DNA from: Pseudomonas sp. PDM18
GTDB lineage: Bacteria > Pseudomonadota > Gammaproteobacteria > Pseudomonadales > Pseudomonadaceae
DNA length: 64,000 bases
NCBI RefSeq assembly: GCF_014852585.1
Contig: NZ_JACVBX010000007.1
Coordinates: 1-64,000 of the forward strand
Reading direction: 5' to 3'
The position numbers were made by a program, and so were the translations under genes. Of the stretch, positions 1 to 8,460 are shown piece by piece; the stretch's first letter is position 1; every line of letters starts with the position of its first letter. Under the pieces are notes generated by a model. The model searched no databases, was not told where the DNA came from, and worked only from the letters and a program-made list of their open reading frames with translations.

Positions 1-179
1 TGCTGATCGCCTTCTTGCTGCCGCTGTTCCTGGGGCTTGCTATAGCGCCTGATCCAGACATAGAGGCTATGCACCGACACACCCAAACGCTCCGCCACAT
101 CCGCTACACGCAGGCCGCGCTCGGTAATTTGTCTGACCGCTTCGATTTTGAATTCTTCGGGGTAACGCTGGTTGCTCAT
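1..179 (-). CDS. IS3-family transposase OrfA, N-terminal 59 residues (partial)
   Basis: The minus strand from 179 translates to a protein starting MSNQRYPEEFKIEAV and continuing through VADVAERLGVSVHSLY. This is the helix-turn-helix (HTH_Tnp_1) found at the N terminus of IS3/IS911-type OrfA proteins, which bind the element's ends. The ATG is preceded at ideal spacing by AGGAGGT. The reading frame is open to base 1 and is cut by the window edge, so OrfB, which carries the DDE catalytic domain, is not visible. Family assignment rests on this N-terminal helix-turn-helix only. Confidence 0.85.
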   Translation of the reverse strand, partial: MSNQRYPEEFKIEAVRQITERGLRVADVAERLGVSVHSLYVWIRRYSKPQEQRQQEGDQ

Positions 180-241
180 GGCACCTCCTGATGGGCCTCA
201 TTATGAGGCTTGGAGGTGTCTACGAAACTAGGGGCGATTCA
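1..241 (-). mobile_element. Left end of an IS3-family insertion sequence, cut by the window edge
   Basis: The element reads leftwards out of the window. Its terminus appears to be at about 241, where the minus strand begins TGAATCGCCCCTAG, an IS3-like end starting with TG. This is followed by a short leader, a strong AGGAGGT ribosome binding site and the OrfA start at 179. On the other side of the terminus the sequence becomes adhesin-like coding sequence on the plus strand, so the element interrupts a gene. The other end and any target-site duplication lie outside the window. The exact terminus is inferred from the end of similarity to the adhesin frame. Confidence 0.75.
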
Positions 242-856
242 GACATCACCATCGATATGCCGGCTGGGGCGACCCTCACTCGCTTCGAATTCGATGCCGG
301 GACGGACTGGATTGTGATGGACAACCTGCGCCTGAAAATGACGACACTGGCTCCGCCCTCGCTGAATGTTGTGGCCGGTTCAAGCGCCTATTACGGCGAT
401 GCGTCGGACAATACCTTCACGCTGAAGGATGTCTCGGTGTTGAGTTCCGCCTCCATCGCCGTCCACGGCAATAGCGGCATCGACACCCTCAAACTGACGG
501 GCGCCGGCCAGACCCTCGATGTCTCGACGTTGACCGCAGCGGGCAAGCTGAGTGGGGTAGAGGTGCTTGACATCACCGGCACCGGCAACAACACGCTCAA
601 GCTGTCCCTGGGCGATGTGCTGGAGCTGGGCGGCAAGGATCTGTTCCGAACAAATAGCGATGTGCAGATGTAGGTGAAGGGCAATGCCGGCGATGTGGTC
701 AAGCTGGACGACATTCTGCTCAACGGAATTGACCCGGGCAATTGGGCCAGTGCCGGCACTGTGAATATCAGTGGCGTAACGTACGTCAGCTATCAGTATT
801 CGACGATGGACGCCGAGTTGCTGGTTCAGCAGGGCGTGACTGTCAACCTGGTCTGA
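242..856 (+). pseudogene. C-terminal remnant of a large surface adhesin, disrupted by an IS and a nonsense codon
   Basis: From 242 an open frame gives DITIDMPAGATLTRFEFD and continues to a TAG at 671-673. The same frame resumes immediately (VKGNAGDVVKLDDIL) and ends at the TGA at 854-856 after LLVQQGVTVNLV. The pattern of short Asp/Gly/Leu-rich strands (LSGVEVLDITGTGNNTLKLS, then DVVKLDDILLNG) resembles the C-terminal ends of very large Ig-like-repeat or Bap/LapA-type Pseudomonas adhesins. The product would have been exported to the cell surface. The 5' part was separated by the IS at 1-241. Two independent lesions argue that the gene is dead. I see no RTX GGxGxD nonapeptides in what remains. 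The family call is from memory and moderate. Confidence 0.6.
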
Positions 857-867
857 CGTTGACCGCT

Positions 868-893
868 GCGATGGCCGGTGCGCCGGCCATCGC
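868..893 (+). terminator. Hairpin after the adhesin remnant
   Basis: GCGATGGCCGG, a TGCG loop and CCGGCCATCGC form an 11-bp perfect stem 11 bases after the adhesin stop. It is followed by a pyrimidine-rich run rather than a pure T tract. It is plausibly the terminator of the former adhesin gene. Confidence 0.5.
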
Positions 894-1226
894 TGCGTTT
901 CCCTTTCTCTTCTTTCTTAGCGCCCCTCTGTCGCCGAGGGGCCTGGCGATATCCCCCTCCATTCGGCGATCCGTAATACCCCCCGCATCCAGAGGTACCA
1001 GCTGTGCTTCTGGCCCTTTCAAACGGGCCGACGAAGGTGTTTCCCCTTTCCTCGGTGCCGGTCCCACTCTCTGTGTTCATGCGCCTGATGGCACTGCTAG
1101 GTTGTGGGCAGACGTCTGGCAGGTCGCATGTTGTTGTGCATAACGACGTGGAAGTTTTCTCTCCTTGCATGCACGCCCGGGCAACTTAGGCTAGAAGGAG
1201 ATAAAAAGTCATGCCAAGAGAGAACC
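894..1226. other. Intergenic stretch, no gene seen
   Basis: Between the adhesin hairpin and the regulator start at 1227 I see only short overlapping frames with no recognisable product. The promoter of the downstream regulator should lie here, but I could not pick a convincing -35/-10 pair. Confidence 0.5.
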
Positions 1227-3002
1227 ATGAGCAAGATTCTGATCGTCGATGAGCAACCCCTGACGCGGGAAGCGCTGCGCCTGTTATTGGAGAACGATCG
1301 ACACGAGGTGGTGGGCGAGGCCGACAATGGTTTCGCGGCGCTCCAGCAAGTACGTCACTGCGAGCCAGACATCATGATCCTGGAGTTGTCCATCCCGCGC
1401 CTGGGTGGGCTGGAGGTTATCCAGCGCCTGGCCATACAGCGCTCCCCGGTCAAGACGCTGGTGCTCACCTCGCAGGATTCCGAATACTTTGCCAGCCGTT
1501 GCCTGGCCGCCGGGGCGACGGGCTTCGTCAGTAAGCAGGTCGATTCCGAGGAGGTGCTGCAGGCGGTGCGTGCCCTGGTCAAGGGCATGAGTTACTTCCC
1601 TTCTGGCCGGCTGGGGTCGGTCAATGCGGCGGAGCAGGTCCGGCTGGACAAGTTGTCGGTGCGCGAGCTCAGCGTGCTGCAATTGCTGGCCAAGGGAATG
1701 AGCAACATTGCCATCGCCGATCAGTTGGCGATCAGCGACAAGACCGTCAGTACCTACAAGACCCGCCTGATGGAGAAGATGCAGGCCAAGTCGTTGGTGG
1801 AACTGGTTGATATTGCGCGGCAGCATGGCTTGATCGAAGGAGAGAGCAGCAAGGCTGAAGCGGCACAGATCGAGTTCGACGAGGAGCAGCAGAAGGAGTT
1901 GGCGCAGCTCCGATCCATCATTGATGGCGTGCCTTATCCGATTCTCCTTCGTGCGCCCGATACTCGTATTCTCTTCTGTAATCAGGCCGCGCTGGATTTC
2001 GTAGCTTTGCCCATGGAGGAACTTGTCGGCAAGAAGATCGGGGAGTTGGGAGAGGTGCTGGACCCGCATGAGGCGGAGTTACTGAGGAATACTGTGATCG
2101 CAGCCATCCAGGGGGAGGAGCCGTACGAACTGGATTTGGAGGTGCGTTTGAAGCGTGGGCGGCGCGTGTTCCGCCACTGGGGCAAACCCTATCGGGACAA
2201 GAACGGTTTTTTGATTGGCGCGGTCTGCGGATCAATCGACATCACCGATCAAGATGACGCAGTGCGAAGTTTGCGCAGCACCAATGCGCGAATTGAAGTC
2301 ATTAGCCGAGGCAAGACGGAATACCTGCGGGGCATCGCGGAGGAAATCCAGGGGCCGCTCCAGAGTATTCTTGCCATGATCAACTTGCAGGTGAGCCAGT
2401 CCGAGTCACCCACCAAGCCGTTGCTGGTGGCGCGCTCGGTAAGCGCGAACCTACTGCGCGTGCTGGAGGATGTGCAACTGCTGTGCCGCGTCAAGGAGGG
2501 CCGTGTTCAGCTCATCAAGCAGGAGGTGGATTTGCGGGAGTTGGTCGCCCAGCAATTGGAGGCCTTCGGCGAGCAGGCCCGATCGGAAGGGCTGGAGTTG
2601 AAATCCGACTTGAACCTGGCGCTCCAGCCGATAGTGTGGTGCGACCCGCTGCGTCTGCAGCAGGTACTGCAGATGCTGCTGGACAATGCGATCAAGTACA
2701 CCGATGAAGGCTCGGTTCTGGTCCGGCTCAGTGCCATTGGGAAGGGCAAGGGGCTGGTGGGGGTGCAGTTCGAGGTGGCGGATACGGGCGTCGGCATAGC
2801 CGAGTCGGATCAACGCAATCTGTTCGAGCCCTTTGCCTATGACCTGGACGGCAGGCGCATCGGTGAAGGCAGGTCGAGTCTGGGGCTGGCCCTGTGTAAG
2901 AGCCTGGTGACGTTGATGGGGGGGACCGTCTCGGCAGACAGTGACTTGGGAGTTGGAACGGTCATTCGCGTGAACCTGGTCTTCCCGGATGCGGCATGCT
3001 GA
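1227..3002 (+). CDS. Hybrid regulator: receiver, LuxR DNA-binding, PAS and histidine-kinase-like domains
   Basis: The 591-residue protein starts MSKILIVDEQPL. Residues 1-120 form a CheY-like receiver closest in style to BvgA/RocA-type regulators. Residues about 144-205 are a LuxR/GerE helix-turn-helix (LSVRELSVLQLLAKG, DKTVSTYKTRLMEKM). A PAS domain spans about 222-340, followed by a dimerisation helix and a HATPase domain with an N box (LLDNAIKYT), a DTGVGI box and an SLGLALCK box. The position that should be the receiver Asp is Glu53 (MILELSIP), and the His of the kinase H box is Glu372 (IAEEIQGPL). It is therefore unlikely to do normal phosphotransfer, though ATP binding looks intact. A regulator with its DNA-binding domain ahead of the kinase half is an uncommon order. 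I chose 1227 over an upstream in-frame ATG at 1104 because the receiver begins there. Confidence 0.85.
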   Translation: MSKILIVDEQPLTREALRLLLENDRHEVVGEADNGFAALQQVRHCEPDIMILELSIPRLGGLEVIQRLAIQRSPVKTLVLTSQDSEYFASRCLAAGATGFVSKQVDSEEVLQAVRALVKGMSYFPSGRLGSVNAAEQVRLDKLSVRELSVLQLLAKGMSNIAIADQLAISDKTVSTYKTRLMEKMQAKSLVELVDIARQHGLIEGESSKAEAAQIEFDEEQQKELAQLRSIIDGVPYPILLRAPDTRILFCNQAALDFVALPMEELVGKKIGELGEVLDPHEAELLRNTVIAAIQGEEPYELDLEVRLKRGRRVFRHWGKPYRDKNGFLIGAVCGSIDITDQDDAVRSLRSTNARIEVISRGKTEYLRGIAEEIQGPLQSILAMINLQVSQSESPTKPLLVARSVSANLLRVLEDVQLLCRVKEGRVQLIKQEVDLRELVAQQLEAFGEQARSEGLELKSDLNLALQPIVWCDPLRLQQVLQMLLDNAIKYTDEGSVLVRLSAIGKGKGLVGVQFEVADTGVGIAESDQRNLFEPFAYDLDGRRIGEGRSSLGLALCKSLVTLMGGTVSADSDLGVGTVIRVNLVFPDAAC

Positions 3003-3274
3003 GTCGGGGTCTTCTGCCTGCAGGGCATGGCCTGTGCGGTGTCACTCAAGACGGCTGGCGTCGGTGCCGCAGATCAATGGCGTGGTTTGTTGATAACAAC
3101 AACGCCAACGCCCGATAGCGCAGGCGAAGCTGCATGGATTGCTGAGACGAAATGGCGTTCGGCAGGCACGGGGTTCATCGTTGGATCAGGATGGGTAAGG
3201 CGCCTTTTAATGGCATGGAAGCTGCTTTGCCAGTCCGAGTGCCGGTTTTTCGTCGCCGGCTCCGGAGACTTTGC

Positions 3275-3886
3275 ATGCGCCAACTGATACTGATCCTTGC
3301 CTTCGCCGCCCTGGGCGGCTGCATGAGCCCCAACGACCTGGCCGACGGCACCGATTACTACCTGCGCGACGCGGGCTTCCTCGATCACAGCCAGACCCGC
3401 CGCACCTCGAACTGGCGCCTGCAGCAGGACTCCTTCATCTATATCGCCCAAGGGCCGTTCGTGCCGCCAGGCCATCCTTATGCACGGCCCAATGTGGTGG
3501 CGGAGGAAGCGTTCAAGGGCTTCGTCCAATACTTCCCGCTGGTGCGCCGAGCCAAGAGCCCGCTGGGACTTGAGGGCGCCATGCAGGAGGCGCGCGCGGC
3601 GGGCGCCAATTATCTGCTGTATACGCGCTTCGCCCGTGGGGAGGACAATACCGGGACCTACGAGCAGTACGAAGACACCGATAACGCTGTGGGCCGCGAC
3701 CGCAGCGTGATCCAGGTGATGCTGATCGAGACCGACAACCGCTACCTGGTAGATAGCGCGACTATCCGCAGCCGCGGCGGTTTTCTGACATTCTATGACG
3801 CCAGCCCCGAGGACCTGATCGGGCGACCGCTGGAAGACTATGCCCGCAGCCTGCTGGGGGTGAAGACGCGAGAGGAGTACCAATGA
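3275..3886 (+). CDS. DUF4823 family lipoprotein
   Basis: This 203-residue protein begins with a lipoprotein signal (hydrophobic stretch, then LGGC with the lipid cysteine at 16). It continues with the DUF4823 pattern (tyrosine-rich DYYLRDAGF, then a nucleotide-independent alpha/beta core). Its function is unknown; it is expected at the inner or outer membrane facing the periplasm. The start is set by GGAG at about 3263-3266 upstream of the ATG at 3275; a longer frame from 3152 lacks a signal sequence. Its stop overlaps the next start (ATGA), so the two genes are translationally coupled. The pair is next to the ETF genes as in P. aeruginosa PA2955/PA2954 (from memory). Confidence 0.85.
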   Translation: MRQLILILAFAALGGCMSPNDLADGTDYYLRDAGFLDHSQTRRTSNWRLQQDSFIYIAQGPFVPPGHPYARPNVVAEEAFKGFVQYFPLVRRAKSPLGLEGAMQEARAAGANYLLYTRFARGEDNTGTYEQYEDTDNAVGRDRSVIQVMLIETDNRYLVDSATIRSRGGFLTFYDASPEDLIGRPLEDYARSLLGVKTREEYQ

Positions 3887-4461
3887 CAGATCCACAGACT
3901 CAATCGGACCGGGCCGGCAACCTGCTGGCGCAGATTCCCGCCAGCAAGGACAAGGGGCTGCCGCCGGTACATCTGTGGAACCCCGAATGCTGCGGCGATA
4001 TCGACATGCGCATCGCCCGCGACGGCACCTGGTACTACCTGGGCACGCCGATCGGCCGCAAACCGATGGTGCGGCTGTTCTCCACCATCATCCGCCGCGA
4101 TGGCGACGACTATTTCCTCGTCACTCCGGTGGAGAAGTGCGGGATCACCGTCGATGACGCGCCTTTCGTCGCGGTCACCCTGGCGGTTGAGGGGGAGGGC
4201 GAGCAGCAGGTGCTGCGCTTCACCACTAACGTCGAGGACGAAGTGGTAGCCGACGCGGCTCACCCGATCCGTGTCGAGCTGGATCCGCAGACTCAGGAGC
4301 CGTCGCCCTACGTGCTGGTGCGGGTGAACCTGGAAGCGCTGATCCACCGCAACGTGTTCTACCAGTTGGTGGAACTGGCTGTTCCCCGTGAGATCGACGG
4401 CGTTGATTGGCTGGGTGTCTGGAGTTGCGGGGAGTTCTTCCCCATTGCGCCGCAGCCGTGA
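3883..4461 (+). CDS. DUF1285 domain protein
   Basis: The 192-residue protein matches the DUF1285 family: an N-terminal segment with [18 protein letters not shown], then [12 protein letters not shown] and an [10 protein letters not shown] strand. No signal peptide or membrane segment is present, so it should be cytoplasmic. The function is unknown. It overlaps the upstream lipoprotein gene by four bases and has GAGAGGAG as ribosome binding site inside that gene. Transcription ends at the hairpin at 4526-4551, which faces the convergent ETF-QO gene. Confidence 0.88.
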   Translation: MTDPQTQSDRAGNLLAQIPASKDKGLPPVHLWNPECCGDIDMRIARDGTWYYLGTPIGRKPMVRLFSTIIRRDGDDYFLVTPVEKCGITVDDAPFVAVTLAVEGEGEQQVLRFTTNVEDEVVADAAHPIRVELDPQTQEPSPYVLVRVNLEALIHRNVFYQLVELAVPREIDGVDWLGVWSCGEFFPIAPQP

Positions 4462-4525
4462 CCTGGTGGTCTGAACGCGGCCGGTAGTTAGATTCCAGCT
4501 TCGCTACAACTTTTTCGAACTTGCA

Positions 4526-4551
4526 AAAAAGGCTCCCGAGGGAGCCTTTTT
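4526..4551. terminator. Bidirectional terminator between the DUF1285 gene and ETF-QO
   Basis: AAAAAGGCTCCC, loop GA, GGGAGCCTTTTT: a perfect 12-bp stem with A and T runs on both flanks, placed between two convergent genes, so it can end transcripts from either side. Confidence 0.92.
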
Positions 4552-4568
4552 CGTTACCGCCAACGCAA

Positions 4569-6224
4569 TTACATGTTGGGGTAGTTCGGACCACCGGTGC
4601 CCTCGGGGGCAACCCAGGTGATGTTCTGGGCCGGGTCCTTGATATCGCAGGTCTTGCAGTGCACGCAGTTCTGGGCGTTGATCTGGAAGCGCTTGCTGCC
4701 GTCGTCGTTGCTCACCACTTCGTACACGCCGGCCGGGCAGTAACGCTGCGCAGGCTCGTCGTAGAGCGGCAGGTTCTTCGCGATCGGGGTGCTCGGGTCG
4801 GTCAGCTTCAGGTGGATCGGCTGGTCTTCCTCGTGGTTGGTGTTGGACAGGAACACCGAGGAGAGCTTGTCGAAGCTGAGTTTGCCGTCCGGCTTCGGAT
4901 AGTCGATCTTCGGTGCTTCGCTGGCCTTCTTCAGGGTCGCGTAGTCCGGCGTCGTATCGTGCAGGGTGAACGGAAGCTTGCCGCCGAAGATGTTCTGGTC
5001 GATGAAGTTGAACGCACCGCCACCGATGGCGCCGAACTTGTGCATCGCCGCGCCGAAGTTACGGCTTCGGAACAGTTCGTCGTACAGCCAGCTGCCCTTG
5101 AAGGCATCGACGTAGTTGTTCAGCACGTCGCCGCCTTCGCGGCCGGCGAACAGGGCTTCGGCCACGGAGTCGGCGGCCAGCATGCCGGACTTCATGGCGG
5201 TGTGGCTGCCCTTGATCTTGGCGAAGTTCAGGGTGCCCAGGTCGCAACCGATCAGCGCGCCGCCCGGGAAGACCATCTTCGGCAGCGAGTTCAAGCCGCC
5301 CTTGCAGATGGCGCGAGCGCCGTAAGCCACGCGCTTGCCGCCTTCCAGGTACTGCTTGATCACCGGGTGGTGCTTGTAGCGCTGGAATTCGTCGAACGGC
5401 GACAGGTGCGGGTTGGTGTAGGACAGGTCGATGATCAGGCCGACTACCACCTGGTTGTTCTCCAGGTGATAAAGGAAGGAGCCGCCCGGGTTGTCGTCGT
5501 TCAGCGGCCAGCCGGCAGTGTGTACCACCAGGCCCTGCTCGTGCTTGGACGGGTCGATGTCCCAGATTTCCTTGATGCCGATGCCGTAGTGCTGGGCGTC
5601 GGCTTCGCTGTCGAGCTTGTACTTCTTGATCAGTTGTTTGCCGATGTGGCCACGGCAGCCTTCGGCGAACAGGGTGTATTTGGCGCGCAGTTCCATGCCC
5701 GGGGTGTAGTAACCCTCTTTCGGATTGCCTTCGCGGTCGACGCCCAGGTCACCGGTGACAATGCCGCGCACCACGCCATTTTCGTCGATCAGCGCTTCCT
5801 GGGCGGCGAAGCCCGGGTAGATCTCGACGCCCAGGCCTTCGGCCTGCTGGGCCAGCCAGCGGCACAGGTTGCCCAGGGAGATGATGTAGTTGCCTTCGTT
5901 GTGCATGGTCTTGGGCACGAAGAAGTTCGGCACCTTGGCCGCTGCTTCCGGGCTCTTCAGCACATAGATGTCGTCGCGCTTGACGGGGGTGTTGAGCGGC
6001 GCTTCGAGTTCTTTCCAGTTGGGGAACAGCTCGTTCAGCGCGCGGGGCTCGAACACGGCGCCCGAGAGGATGTGGGCGCCCACTTCGGAACCCTTCTCGA
6101 CCACACAGACGCTGATTTCCTGACCGGCGTCGGCGGCCTTCTGTTTCAGTCGGCATGCGGCGGACAGACCGGCAGGGCCGGCGCCGACGATGACGACGTC
6201 GAATTCCATAAATTCGCGTTCCAC
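4569..6224 (-). CDS. Electron transfer flavoprotein-ubiquinone oxidoreductase
   Basis: This 551-residue enzyme takes electrons from reduced ETF and passes them to ubiquinone in the inner membrane, linking acyl-CoA dehydrogenases to respiration. An FAD-binding GAGPAG motif is at residues 14-19. The C terminus holds the cysteines of a 4Fe-4S cluster (RYCPAG and CVHCKTCDIKDP). Length matches the bacterial family. I chose a GTG start at 6224 because AGGAGAG lies nine bases upstream; an ATG 15 bases further in (6209) is the alternative. It is divergent from etfB-etfA, with a shared regulatory gap of about 340 bp, so coordinated control is expected. Confidence 0.95.
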   Translation of the reverse strand: MEREFMEFDVVIVGAGPAGLSAACRLKQKAADAGQEISVCVVEKGSEVGAHILSGAVFEPRALNELFPNWKELEAPLNTPVKRDDIYVLKSPEAAAKVPNFFVPKTMHNEGNYIISLGNLCRWLAQQAEGLGVEIYPGFAAQEALIDENGVVRGIVTGDLGVDREGNPKEGYYTPGMELRAKYTLFAEGCRGHIGKQLIKKYKLDSEADAQHYGIGIKEIWDIDPSKHEQGLVVHTAGWPLNDDNPGGSFLYHLENNQVVVGLIIDLSYTNPHLSPFDEFQRYKHHPVIKQYLEGGKRVAYGARAICKGGLNSLPKMVFPGGALIGCDLGTLNFAKIKGSHTAMKSGMLAADSVAEALFAGREGGDVLNNYVDAFKGSWLYDELFRSRNFGAAMHKFGAIGGGAFNFIDQNIFGGKLPFTLHDTTPDYATLKKASEAPKIDYPKPDGKLSFDKLSSVFLSNTNHEEDQPIHLKLTDPSTPIAKNLPLYDEPAQRYCPAGVYEVVSNDDGSKRFQINAQNCVHCKTCDIKDPAQNITWVAPEGTGGPNYPNM

Positions 6225-6567
6225 TATCGATCTCTCCTGAATCAAGGCTCTGGGCATTTTGTAGGTATTGGGATGGGCGTGCCCCCACCCAGTAAGAGCG
6301 GGGCGCATTATAGCTAGACCTGTTGCTATATCTAAACCCTTTATCGAACGCAATACAAACGTTTGTTTGAATCGCGTGTAACCCTGGTAGAATCGGGGTC
6401 CGCGGCTTATGAAGGGGTATTTTCGTGTATTGACCCGCCCGGTCGATGCGGTCAAGATACCTGCGGTTTTGCGGTCGCGTTGCGCTGGATGTAGTCGCAG
6501 ATGGCGTGCACTACCGGCCAGGCCTGTCTGGCGACATTCCTATTCACCGGAGAAAAACGAGGAATCC
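6225..6567. promoter_or_regulatory. Divergent promoter region of ETF-QO and etfBA, with a PsrA-like palindrome
   Basis: The region is clearly richer in A/T than its surroundings. ACAAACGTTTGT at 6355-6366 is a perfect 12-bp palindrome resembling the published PsrA half-sites (GAAAC/GTTTC-type, allowing CAAAC/GTTTG), with the usual spacer missing. PsrA is a fatty-acid-responsive TetR repressor of beta-oxidation genes in Pseudomonas, and control of etf genes by it would make sense. A possible -10 for etfBA is TAGAAT at about 6388-6393 with a GTTTGA -35 seventeen bases upstream. Both assignments are inference. Confidence 0.5.
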
Positions 6568-7317
6568 ATGAAGGTTCTTGTAGCTGTCAAACGAGTGGTT
6601 GACTATAACGTCAAGGTCCGCGTCAAGGCGGACAACTCCGGCGTCGATCTCGCCAACGTCAAAATGTCCATGAACCCCTTCTGCGAAATCGCCGTGGAAG
6701 AGGCCGTTCGCCTGAAAGAGAAAGGCGTCGTCACCGAGATCGTTGCGGTCTCCGTCGGCCCGACCGCTGCCCAGGAGCAACTGCGTACCGCGCTGGCTCT
6801 GGGTGCTGATCGCGCCATCCTCGTTGAAACCAACGAAGAACTGAGCTCCCTGGCCATCGCCAAGTCGCTCAAAGCCCTCGTCGACAAAGAGCAGCCGCAG
6901 CTGGTCATCCTCGGCAAGCAGGCCATCGACAGCGACAACAACCAGACCGGCCAGATGCTGGCTGCGCTGACCGGCTACGCCCAGGGCACCTTCGCCTCCA
7001 AGGTCGAAGTCGCTGGCGACAAGGTCAACGTCACCCGTGAAATCGACGGCGGCCTGCAGACCGTTGCCCTGAACCTGCCGGCAATCGTCACCACCGACCT
7101 GCGCCTGAACGAGCCGCGCTATGCGTCGCTGCCGAACATCATGAAGGCGAAGAAGAAACCGCTGGACGTGGTGACCCCGGACGCCCTGGGCGTTTCCACC
7201 GCTTCCACCGTGAAGACCGTGAAAGTCGAAGCTCCGGCTGCCCGTAGCGCTGGCATCAAGGTCAAGTCCGTTGCCGAACTGGTCGAGAAACTGAAGAACG
7301 AGGCGAAAGTAATCTGA
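6568..7317 (+). CDS. etfB: Electron transfer flavoprotein beta subunit
   Basis: The 249-residue protein begins [17 protein letters not shown] and carries the adenine-nucleotide-binding fold of EtfB ([19 protein letters not shown] is the family's signature region). It pairs with EtfA to form the soluble FAD/AMP-containing carrier that accepts electrons from acyl-CoA dehydrogenases. The start is supported by GAGGAAT seven bases upstream; a frame open from 6409 is not needed. The stop overlaps the etfA start (TGATG), indicating translational coupling. Confidence 0.96.
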   Translation: MKVLVAVKRVVDYNVKVRVKADNSGVDLANVKMSMNPFCEIAVEEAVRLKEKGVVTEIVAVSVGPTAAQEQLRTALALGADRAILVETNEELSSLAIAKSLKALVDKEQPQLVILGKQAIDSDNNQTGQMLAALTGYAQGTFASKVEVAGDKVNVTREIDGGLQTVALNLPAIVTTDLRLNEPRYASLPNIMKAKKKPLDVVTPDALGVSTASTVKTVKVEAPAARSAGIKVKSVAELVEKLKNEAKVI

Positions 7318-8246
7318 TGGCTATCCTGGTAATCGCTGAGCACAACAACGGCGCACTGGGCGCTGCCACTCTGAACACTGTCGCTGCCGCGCAGAAGATC
7401 GGTGGTGACATCGCTGTCCTGGTCGCTGGCCAGAACGTCGGTGGCGTGGCCGAAGCCGCTGCCAAGATCGCCGGTGTTTCCAAGGTGCTGGTCGCCGACA
7501 ACGCCGCCTACGCTCACCAGCTGCCGGAGAACGTCGCTCCGCTGATCGCTGAACTCGGCAAGGGTTACAGCCACGTGCTGGCCGCCGCCACCACCAACGG
7601 CAAGAACTTCTTGCCGCGCGTTGCCGCCCTGCTGGACGTCGACCAGATCTCCGAAATCATCGAAGTGGTCAGCGCCGATACCTTCAAGCGTCCGATCTAT
7701 GCCGGTAACGCCATCGCTACCGTGCAGTCCTCGGCTGCCGTCAAGGTCATCACCGTGCGTGGCACCGGCTTCGATGCCGTCGCTGCCGAAGGTGGCTCCG
7801 CCGCTGTTGAAGCCGTTTCCGGCCCGGCCGATGCTGGCAAGTCCGCCTTCGTGGGCGAAGAACTGGCCAAGTCCGACCGTCCGGAACTGACCGCTGCCAA
7901 GATCGTCGTTTCCGGCGGCCGTGGCATGGGCAATGGCGACAACTTCAGCATCCTCTACTCCCTGGCCGACAAGCTGGGCGCTGCCGTCGGCGCTTCCCGC
8001 GCTGCCGTTGACGCCGGCTTCGTGCCGAACGACATGCAGGTCGGCCAGACCGGCAAGATCGTCGCTCCGCAGCTGTACGTGGCCGTCGGCATCTCCGGCG
8101 CCATCCAGCACCTGGCGGGCATGAAGGATTCGAAAGTGATCGTTGCGATCAACAAGGACGAAGAGGCGCCGATCTTCCAGGTTGCCGACTACGGCCTGGT
8201 CGCCGATCTGTTCGAAGCTGTACCGGAGCTGGAAAAGGCCGTCTGA
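7317..8246 (+). CDS. etfA: Electron transfer flavoprotein alpha subunit
   Basis: The 309-residue protein begins [15 protein letters not shown]. Its C-terminal FAD-binding domain is evident in VVSGGRGMG, then [28 protein letters not shown], the classic ETF alpha signature. It holds the FAD that cycles electrons between dehydrogenases and ETF-QO. It is co-transcribed with etfB (one-base overlap) and followed 20 bases later by an intrinsic terminator. Confidence 0.97.
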   Translation: MAILVIAEHNNGALGAATLNTVAAAQKIGGDIAVLVAGQNVGGVAEAAAKIAGVSKVLVADNAAYAHQLPENVAPLIAELGKGYSHVLAAATTNGKNFLPRVAALLDVDQISEIIEVVSADTFKRPIYAGNAIATVQSSAAVKVITVRGTGFDAVAAEGGSAAVEAVSGPADAGKSAFVGEELAKSDRPELTAAKIVVSGGRGMGNGDNFSILYSLADKLGAAVGASRAAVDAGFVPNDMQVGQTGKIVAPQLYVAVGISGAIQHLAGMKDSKVIVAINKDEEAPIFQVADYGLVADLFEAVPELEKAV

Positions 8247-8266
8247 GCCCGATCCGCTTGTTGAAG

Positions 8267-8293
8267 GAACCCGCCCTCGTGGCGGGTTCTTTC
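8267..8293 (+). terminator. Terminator of etfBA
   Basis: GAACCCGCC, loop CTCGT, GGCGGGTTC followed by TTTC: a 9-bp GC-rich stem directly after etfA. Confidence 0.85.
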
Positions 8294-8460
8294 ATTTCAG
8301 GTCCCTGAATTTCCTCGGGAAATGGCAACTTCTGTGCGCCCATGACCCATTGGTCACGAATCTTTGCCGAGAAGTCCACCGGCGAAGGTGTCTCATCTAC
8401 AATGCGCGACGTCTCCAGTTCCTGAATGTGTTCAATCGACACCTGGCTACCGAGGTTTTC

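Noticed and set aside
4521-6317. A 598-residue plus-strand frame across the ETF-QO gene
   Set aside because: Antisense to a clearly conserved gene; composition (runs of V, L, D, G, H) is typical of shadow frames.
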